Below are positions 46,037 through 51,478 of a stretch of DNA of 51,478 nt, piece by piece; the first letter of the stretch is position 1; every line of letters begins with the position of its first letter. Source of the stretch: an uncultured Coriobacteriaceae bacterium (GTDB taxonomy: Bacteria; Actinomycetota; Coriobacteriia; Coriobacteriales; Atopobiaceae); assembly GCA_902801175.1 (NCBI GenBank), contig CADCHF010000012.1, positions 1 to 51,478 of the forward strand, given 5' to 3'. Made by a program: the position numbers and the translations under genes. The notes beneath the pieces are model-generated. The model did not search any database. It saw nothing but the letters and a program-made list of their open reading frames with translations, and had not been told where the DNA came from.

Positions 46037-47395
46037 ATGGCAGACGCACCCACCAAGGTCACCGCGCTCAACCTCAACCCCACGATTCCCTATGACCCCT
46101 TCGTCGTCGACTACATGAACTTCTTCTCGTTCGTCATCCCCGAGCAGTTCAACGGCTGGGTGCCCGAGACCATCGCCTGGCACAAGACCTGCTACATCTC
46201 GGCGAACCTCTCGTATGCCATGGCCGAGGTCACGGTGAAGGGCCCGGATGCCATCGCGTTCCTCAACCATGCCTGTGTGAACACCGACTTTGCCAAGATG
46301 CCCATGGATGGCCTACGCCACGGCATCATGTGCACCGAGAAGGGCAACGTCATCATGCATGGCATCATCGTGCGCACCGCCGAAGATGCCTTTGCCACCT
46401 ACGCCTTTGCTCCTTACATCGACTACCTCGCCGCGTCGGGCGAGTGGGACGTCGAGCTCCTGCGCAACGAGGGCGGCGACTTCATCTACCAGATTGGCGG
46501 CCCCACCAGCCTGCAGATTCTCGAGAACGCTGCCAAGCGCGACCTGCACGACATTCGCTTCATGCGCTACGTCAACTGCGAGATCGCTGGCTGCCCGGTG
46601 CGCATCGCGCGGCAGGGCATGGCGGGCACCCTCTCCTACGAGGTCCACGGTCTAGCCGAGTATAGTGACGCCGTGTACAACGCCATCGTCGAGGTGGGCA
46701 AGGACTATGGCCTGGAGAAGCTCGGCATCGTGGCCTACCAGTGCAATCACACCGAGAACGGTTTTCCCAACATCGGTTCGCACTTCCCGTACCCGTTCAA
46801 GGATGACCCCCAGCTGCAGGCCTACCTGCAGAGCATCGGCTTCTTTGCTGACCCCACGTTCATGCCGCTGGGCGGCAGCCTGTCCGACAGCATTGACGAC
46901 TACTTCCGCAACCCCTTCGAGCTGGGCTGGGGCCACATGGTCAAGTTCGACCACGACTTCATCGGTCGCGAGGCGCTCGAGAAGATTGCACAGGACCATC
47001 GCGAGATGGTGACGCTGGTGTGGGATCCCGATGACGTGGCGGACATCTTCCGCTCGCAGATGAACCACGAGGGCCCGCACTACAAGAAGATGATCTTCCC
47101 GTACGATCGCATCCACTGTGGCTACGGCAACGTGCAGGACCGCGTGGTGGACGCCGAAGGCAATGTGATTGGCGCCTCTATGTGGCCGCTGCTCTCCGAG
47201 TGGTACCACGACTACATCTCGGTTTGCTCGCTCGATGCGGAGTACGCACAGATTGGCACCGAGGTCACCGTGCTGTGGGGCGATGCGGCCGACGAGAAGA
47301 AGGCCGTCAAGGCTACCGTCGCGCGCTACCCGTACCTCGATCTGCCGAGCAACGCCAAGTATCCCATCGAGGAGATTCCGCACTACGAGGGATAG
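46037..47395 (+). CDS. LigM-like tetrahydrofolate-dependent demethylase (aminomethyltransferase family)
   Basis: 452 residues, close to the ~470 residues of LigM/DesA-type O-demethylases; AAAGGAGACATC precedes the ATG. The GcvT fold is visible: SYAMAEVTVKGPDAIAFLNHACVNTDF (about 59-85), then FIYQIGGPTSLQILENA (about 148-164), GMAGTLSYEVHG (about 192-203) and FELGWGHMVKFDHDFIGREAL near 295-315. Proteins of this kind pass a methyl group from a methoxylated or N-methylated compound to tetrahydrofolate. The divergent PucR regulator suggests induction by substrate. The real substrate is unknown; vanillate-like aromatics are the known precedent. Confidence 0.78.
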   Translation: MADAPTKVTALNLNPTIPYDPFVVDYMNFFSFVIPEQFNGWVPETIAWHKTCYISANLSYAMAEVTVKGPDAIAFLNHACVNTDFAKMPMDGLRHGIMCTEKGNVIMHGIIVRTAEDAFATYAFAPYIDYLAASGEWDVELLRNEGGDFIYQIGGPTSLQILENAAKRDLHDIRFMRYVNCEIAGCPVRIARQGMAGTLSYEVHGLAEYSDAVYNAIVEVGKDYGLEKLGIVAYQCNHTENGFPNIGSHFPYPFKDDPQLQAYLQSIGFFADPTFMPLGGSLSDSIDDYFRNPFELGWGHMVKFDHDFIGREALEKIAQDHREMVTLVWDPDDVADIFRSQMNHEGPHYKKMIFPYDRIHCGYGNVQDRVVDAEGNVIGASMWPLLSEWYHDYISVCSLDAEYAQIGTEVTVLWGDAADEKKAVKATVARYPYLDLPSNAKYPIEEIPHYEG

Positions 47396-47419
47396 GGAAG
47401 AGACGGACTTTGTGCTGTG

Positions 47420-47450
47420 GGGCGGGCCTTGTGCCCGCCCTTTGTTGTTC
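47420..47450 (+). terminator. Terminator after the LigM-like gene
   Basis: A perfect 8-bp GGGCGGGC / GCCCGCCC stem with loop CTTGT and T-rich tail TTTGTTGTTC. Confidence 0.85.
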
Positions 47451-47473
47451 GGTCTTGCACTAGAATTGTGCGC

Positions 47474-48004
47474 ATGCTGCGACAGGTTAAGGACATAGAC
47501 GAACGCGTTGTTGACCAGCTCTTTGGTGTGTACGAGGAGTCGATGGCCGACCTTGCTGGGGGCTTTGCCAGTCCGGGGGAGATGCGTGCGTCGTATCGGG
47601 AGTACCTAGAAGAGTTCGTATCCACGCCAGGCCAATTCGTGCTTGTTGAGGAACGCGATGCCGTGTGGGCGAGTGCCCTGCGTGCTGTGCCCTTTGGCGA
47701 GGGTCGCTGGTTCATAGAAGCAGTCGAGACTGCGCCTGCGATGCGCAAGCAGGGCTGCGGCCATGAGCTGCTCGCTCACGTCCTGGCGTTTCTGCGTGAC
47801 AAAGGTGCCGACGAGCTGTGCTGCATCATTGCGCCCGAGAACATGGCGTCGCGGCGCCTTCACGAAGGCTGCGGGTTCGTGGCGACAGATGACGCGCCGG
47901 TCAATCCCTGGGACGAGCTCGAAGAGGGATGCATTCTGTATCGTTGTGCAATTATGGGTGCATGCCGTCATGTTGGACGAGAATGGCTGGCTGGCCGGTT
48001 CTAG
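47474..48004 (+). CDS. GNAT-family acetyltransferase with altered C-terminus
   Basis: 176 residues from the ATG at 47474; GTG 6 bp upstream is also possible. There is no ribosome site, and TAGAAT lies 8 bp before the start, so translation could be leaderless. The acetyl-CoA-binding stretch EAVETAPAMRKQGCGHELLAHVLAFLRDKG and the later IAPENMASRRLHEGCGFVATDD are clear GNAT features. The natural end appears to be near EEGCILYRC (residues ~154-162). The remaining residues are encoded by DNA that in another frame reads as a LigM paralogue, so the C-terminus has been replaced by an out-of-frame junction. Acceptor unknown. Confidence 0.75.
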   Translation: MLRQVKDIDERVVDQLFGVYEESMADLAGGFASPGEMRASYREYLEEFVSTPGQFVLVEERDAVWASALRAVPFGEGRWFIEAVETAPAMRKQGCGHELLAHVLAFLRDKGADELCCIIAPENMASRRLHEGCGFVATDDAPVNPWDELEEGCILYRCAIMGACRHVGREWLAGRF

Positions 48005-49019
48005 CGTGCTCGTGCGCGTCTCAGAAGACCGCTTCCGCTTCTACAGCCTGTATTCGCTCTTCCCCGTCATCATGAGCGGCGCTTACGACGTGCAGATGAT
48101 GCCGCTCAATCGCTTCATCTTCCAGGTGGATGGCCCCAAGTCGCTGCAGATCATCGAGAAGGCGTTCAAGGCCGACTTCCACGACCTCAGGTTTGCTCGG
48201 AATAAGACCATCGATGTCGATGGCGACGAGATCTTCGTGCATCGCTTGGGCATGAGCGGAGCGCTCGCCTACGAGATCCAGGGCGACGAGTCCATTGCCG
48301 ACAAAGTGTTCAACCTCGTGGTCGAGGCAGGCGAGGAGTTTGGCATGAAGACGCTGGGTATCCGCCAGTACATGTGCGGTGGCGTGCACACACCGGGCGG
48401 CTATCCCAACCATCTGGTGTACTGCGCGGCTCCCGGCTATTTTGCCCCGGAATCCGCGGGCGGCATGGGGCTCGCCCCCGCGGGAAGCGCCAAGGACGAC
48501 CTTGACAACTACTACGTCGACCTCTACGACATCAAGTGGGACTACCTCGTGGACTGGGACCACGACTTTCCGGGCAAGGCCGCTCTTCAGAAGCGTGCTG
48601 CCGAGCCACATCGCACGGCCGTAACCCTCATCTGGGACCGCGAGGACGTGGGCCGCGTGTTTGCGGCGGGCATCTACGACCCTGACCTTAAGGGCGAGGG
48701 AATCGACGACTACAACGAGATTCTTCCCTCGATTGACCGCGTCCACGTGGATAAGGTCATGGAAGAGGACCGGCGGGTAGGCGTCTCACAGGGCTGCTGT
48801 GTGGACTACTACACCAACCAGTTCGTTTCGCTGGGCTTTGTGGCCGAGGAGCACGCGGCCGAGGGCACTGAGCTCGAGGTCCTCTGGGGCGAGCCGGGTG
48901 GTAGCCAGTACCGCGTGAAGGCGACCGTCGTCCCGATGCCGCTCTACAACGGTGCGTGGCGCAACGAGACCTGTGACGTCATGACGATGGTTCCCGAGAG
49001 GCCCTATCTGAAGGCGTGA
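47970..49019 (+). pseudogene. N-terminally truncated LigM-like demethylase
   Basis: 349 residues from the first usable ATG. It aligns along its whole length with the intact LigM-like protein, for example FQVDGPKSLQIIEKAFKADFHDLRF against FIYQIGGPTSLQILENAAKRDLHDIRF, and GMSGALAYEIQG against GMAGTLSYEVHG, but starts where the intact protein is at residue ~95. The first ~94 residues, including part of the folate-binding GcvT fold, are missing. The homology begins at about 47955, directly at the end of GNAT-like coding sequence, so the 5' part was probably lost by a deletion that joined the two genes. No ribosome site precedes the ATG. It may be dead or may make a fragment. The gene body has no stops. 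Confidence 0.75.
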
Positions 49020-49188
49020 CGTCAGGTCATTTTCTTGCATACGGCCTGCAGGCAGTGTATGGCTTCTGGTGGTAGTGCGACGCTGGTGCCCGGACTCCCG
49101 GTATGGGGGCGCATTTGTCCCGCAAAAGCCTCTCCTGGTCTGCGATACTGGATGACAGCGCGTGAGGGCACGACCGAGGAGGCACCAG

Positions 49189-49830
49189 ATGGATACCAAC
49201 TTCATCACCATCAACACCCACAGCTCCATTCGCCTGGAGAGCAAGCGGGGGACGGTTATCTACGTCGACCCGTACGGCTTCACGGCAGAACCTCACGACG
49301 CGGACTTGATCCTGGTCACCCACACCCACTTCGACCACTTCTCGCCTGAGGACATCGCGCGGGTCAGGAAGCCCCAGACGGCCTTCGTGCTGCCTGCGAC
49401 CGCCATGGGCGAGTTCATCAAGGCGGGCTTCACCTATGAGGATGCGGCCTTTCTCGATCCGCACGAGCATGCGATGCCGGTGCCGGGCATCGAAGCTGAG
49501 ACCGTTCCCGCGTATAACCTCACCAAGCGCTTCCATCCCGAGGAGAACAGGTGGCTGGGATACGTGGTGGACGTGGACGGCGTGCGCGTCTATGTAGCGG
49601 GCGACACCGACGACCTGCCCGAGAACCGCACGATCGACTGCGACGTGGCGCTAGTCCCCGCGGGCGGCACCTACACCATGGACGCGCGCGAGGCAGCCGC
49701 CTTCGTCAATGCGCTGAAGCCTGCCGTTGCCATCCCCGAGCACTACGGCACGGTTGCTGGCTCCGCTAACGACGGCAAGACCTTTGCCAGCCTCGTCGAT
49801 GCGGGCATCGAGGTCGTGCTCAAGCTGTAG
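49189..49830 (+). CDS. MBL-fold metal-dependent hydrolase (UlaG-like)
   Basis: 213 residues from the ATG at 49189, which follows GAGGAGGCACCAG. The metallo-beta-lactamase motif THTHFDH is at 44-50 (His45, His47, Asp49, His50), followed by VYVAGDTDDLPE with the bridging aspartate near 133 and IPEHYG with the last histidine near 185. The plain, short form with no extra domains matches the UlaG/YtnP-like lactonase and phosphodiesterase group (Lactamase_B_2). As the last gene of the demethylase region it may open a lactone or ester made in that pathway, which is inferred from position alone. Confidence 0.88.
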   Translation: MDTNFITINTHSSIRLESKRGTVIYVDPYGFTAEPHDADLILVTHTHFDHFSPEDIARVRKPQTAFVLPATAMGEFIKAGFTYEDAAFLDPHEHAMPVPGIEAETVPAYNLTKRFHPEENRWLGYVVDVDGVRVYVAGDTDDLPENRTIDCDVALVPAGGTYTMDAREAAAFVNALKPAVAIPEHYGTVAGSANDGKTFASLVDAGIEVVLKL

Positions 49831-49972
49831 CCAACGGGCGGGCGCCGTCCGTTTCCGTACAAATGTGTCGCCCCTCCGCAAACGCTTGGACTAGACGATC
49901 AACCAATAACTTGAGTTCGATTGTTGTGCGGTTTCAGACGGTAGCCTTAGCGAAGAGTTTTCAACATGCTAC

Positions 49973-50001
49973 GCCAGCCCTTCGGTGAAGGGGCCGCTGG
50001 C
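49973..50001. repeat. Hairpin at the transposase 3' flank
   Basis: GCCAGC / GCTGGC encloses CCCTTC-GGT-GAAGGG. It lies just outside the transposase stop and may be part of the right end of the insertion sequence. Confidence 0.45.
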
Positions 50002-50019
50002 AGTCCTTGTAACGATGTC

Positions 50020-51234
50020 CTACACTCTTGCCGTCGACGGGTCGTACGTCGTTCCGTCTCTCAGTAGCGCGTAGACGAGGTCTATGCGCCTGCGCGCCAG
50101 GGAACGAATCGCCTGCCTGTGGCTCTTTCCCTCGGCGCGCTTCCTGTCGTAGTAGTCCCTCGCCGGGCCGCCCAGCATCACCGAGCACTCCGACGAGCGT
50201 ATGACGGCGTTCTTCAGGCGCCTGTTGCCGCCCTTGCGCCTCCTCCTGCGGCTCACGCTGATTCCCGACTCCTCGCGCACGGGCGCGACACCCGCGTAGG
50301 AGGCGAGGCGCCCTGGGCCGTCGAACCTCGAGACGTCGCCCACCTCGGCGGCGATGGTCGCCCCGTAGACCGCCCCGATACCTGGCACGCTCCTGAGCAG
50401 CGCGACCTCGGGCACGAGGGCGGAGAGGCGCTCGAGCTCGGCGTTCAGCTCCATCTCGACGCTCTCAAGCTCCAGCGCGCGTGCGGCGAGCCTCCTCACC
50501 TGCGCCTCTATCGCGTCGGTGCCGGGCATGTCCACGGTCTGGCTCTCGATGGCGTCGAAGACCTCGGCCATCTTGGCGGGGCCGTCGCTGCGGTGCCACT
50601 TGAGCGAGCCCGCCCAGCTCGACGCCCGTGCCCTCCCCGCGCGCCTGAGCCCGTGTGGCCCGCCGTAGCGGGCGAATATCCTGGTGGCGAGCTCGCCGTG
50701 GAGCCTCTGCCCGGAGAACAGCCTCTCGAGTGGCGGGCACGCCTGGTTGATCAGGTCGTGCAGCCTGTTGTACGTGCGCGTCCTCTCGCGCACCGCGTCG
50801 TCCCTGCAGGACGTAACCACCCTGATCGCGACGAGGGCGTCGCCGCGACCCTCGAGCAGCTCGACGTTGCGCGGCGTCGAGCGCGCCGCGTCTGCGATGA
50901 TGAAGGCGTCCTTCGCGTCGGACTTCCCCTCGCCGTAGGTCTCGGCCACCTGGCGGAACCTCTTGGGCGGTATCTGCGCGACGTCGAGGCCCATGTCTCG
51001 CGCGACGGCGACCGTCAGTCTGCCGAACGACCCGGGCTGGTCGACCACGACGAGCGCGACGCCGTGGGACGCCGCCTCGGCGAGCGCCTCCCTCAGCTCG
51101 GCCTCCGCCTGTCCCACCGCCCTTGAGACGAGGGGCTCGTCCCCGTCCCTGTCGAGCGCGACGACGTAGTTCGATGATTTGCCGACGTCCACGCCGCAGA
51201 ACACCTCATACTTGCGCGCTTCCCTCCTGTCCAT
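50020..51234 (-). mobile_element. IS110-family transposase
   Basis: 404 residues from the ATG at 51234; GGAGGTGCC precedes it. The N-terminal RuvC-like DEDD domain has Asp16 (VDVGKSS), Asp65 (VVVDQPGS, where many members have Glu), and Asp106/Asp109 (GKSDAKDA). A helical middle region follows, and the C-terminal Transposase_20 domain has SVPGIGAVYGATIAAEVGD, LASYAGVAPVREESG and the basic RRRRRKGGNRRLKNA. This is the two-domain layout of IS110-group enzymes, which recombine using a bridge RNA. The frame is intact, so the element may be active. The left end lies beyond the window; the right end is somewhere in 49.83-50.0 kb. Confidence 0.92.
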
Positions 51235-51289
51235 GGCACCTCCTGTGACGCAGCGGGCTGGCGTTGTGTCGCGGCGGCATCCCTCGGCA

Positions 51290-51477
51290 ATATTCTGCGG
51301 AGTGTGGTGTACATCAACCAATGAGCGATGGGAGGCCGCCTCCGGGGAAGGTGGCATGATCGTCTGGGCGATCGAATCTGCAATATGATTGAGCCGGTGC
51401 CTCCCCGGCGACGGCCAGCGGGGAGCGCCGTCGCGCTCCCTAGGAGGACATGCTACGCAAACTACCTCGCAGAATAT
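51290..51477 (-). ncRNA. Candidate IS110 bridge RNA
   Basis: The outer arms ATATTCTGCG (51290-51299) and CGCAGAATAT (51468-51477) are perfect reverse complements and enclose ~168 nt, giving about 188 nt in total, near the 177 nt of the IS621 bridge RNA. Internal pairs include GCGACGGC / GCCGTCGC around CAGCGGGGAGC (about 51412-51438), GATCG / CGATC around TCTGGG (about 51358-51373), and GGGGAAGG...TGCCTCCCC. It lies upstream of the transposase on the same strand, where IS110-group elements encode theirs. Inferred from structure; the guide loops cannot be assigned without the insertion boundaries. Confidence 0.55.
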
Positions 51478-51478
51478 G

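Noticed and set aside
47763..47969. Upstream in-frame extension of the truncated LigM-like gene
   Set aside because: The extension is the GNAT gene read in another frame; homology to the LigM-like protein begins only near 47955.

Overview
The window is about 51.5 kb of high-GC, gene-dense bacterial DNA with GAG/GTC/GCC-rich codon use, strong GGAGG-type ribosome sites and some GTG/TTG starts. The anaerobic gene content (ferredoxin-linked indolepyruvate oxidoreductase, no respiratory genes seen), the tRNA-Leu/tig/clpP/clpX block and the coding style suggest a gut or oral actinobacterium of the Coriobacteriia, close to Olsenella/Atopobium. That placement is an inference from gene content, not from a marker-gene tree.

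Layout. 1-6.7 kb: two minus-strand surface proteins (a lipoprotein and a membrane-anchored BspA-type leucine-rich-repeat protein), then an NhaC-type Na+/H+ antiporter and a diacylglycerol/lipid kinase. 6.7-9.7 kb: a glutamate dehydrogenase and an orphan double-glycine leader peptide gene, bracketed by two copies of a long inverted-repeat element that has compensatory changes between its arms. 9.7-15.6 kb: a HAD phosphatase behind a perfect palindrome, a membrane protein with a repetitive tail, tRNA-Leu(UAG), and tig-clpP-clpX. 15.7-25.7 kb: tatD-tcdA, a PF06541 membrane protein, valS, a polytopic membrane protein, a HIT protein, a DUF389 protein carrying a canonical EF-hand loop, and an unknown protein. 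25.8-29.8 kb: iorA-iorB followed by a paaK-like ligase, a likely route from aromatic amino acids via arylpyruvates to aryl-acetates. 30-37.9 kb: radical SAM protein, pepT, a patch of GTGTC-type repeats next to a transporter remnant, a methyltransferase/ATC-hydrolase-like pair, a DMT transporter, a MATE transporter and a GNAT enzyme.

38-49.8 kb is the most distinctive part. It holds two divergent regulator/catabolic modules. Module 1 has a PucR-type regulator facing an unrecognised 409-residue protein, a GcvT-like aminomethyltransferase-family protein and an SDR, with a further SDR downstream. Module 2 has a second PucR/CdaR-type regulator facing a LigM-like, probably tetrahydrofolate-dependent demethylase. 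A second LigM paralogue has lost about 94 N-terminal residues where it abuts a GNAT gene, and an MBL-fold hydrolase follows. I infer a pathway that removes methyl groups from an unknown methylated substrate and oxidises or epimerises a hydroxyl group. A 17-bp operator-like palindrome occurs both upstream of module 1 and upstream of a nearby 71-residue protein gene.

The right edge (50.0-51.5 kb) is an IS110-family transposase with a structured non-coding segment of about 190 nt upstream of it, in the position and size range expected for a bridge RNA.
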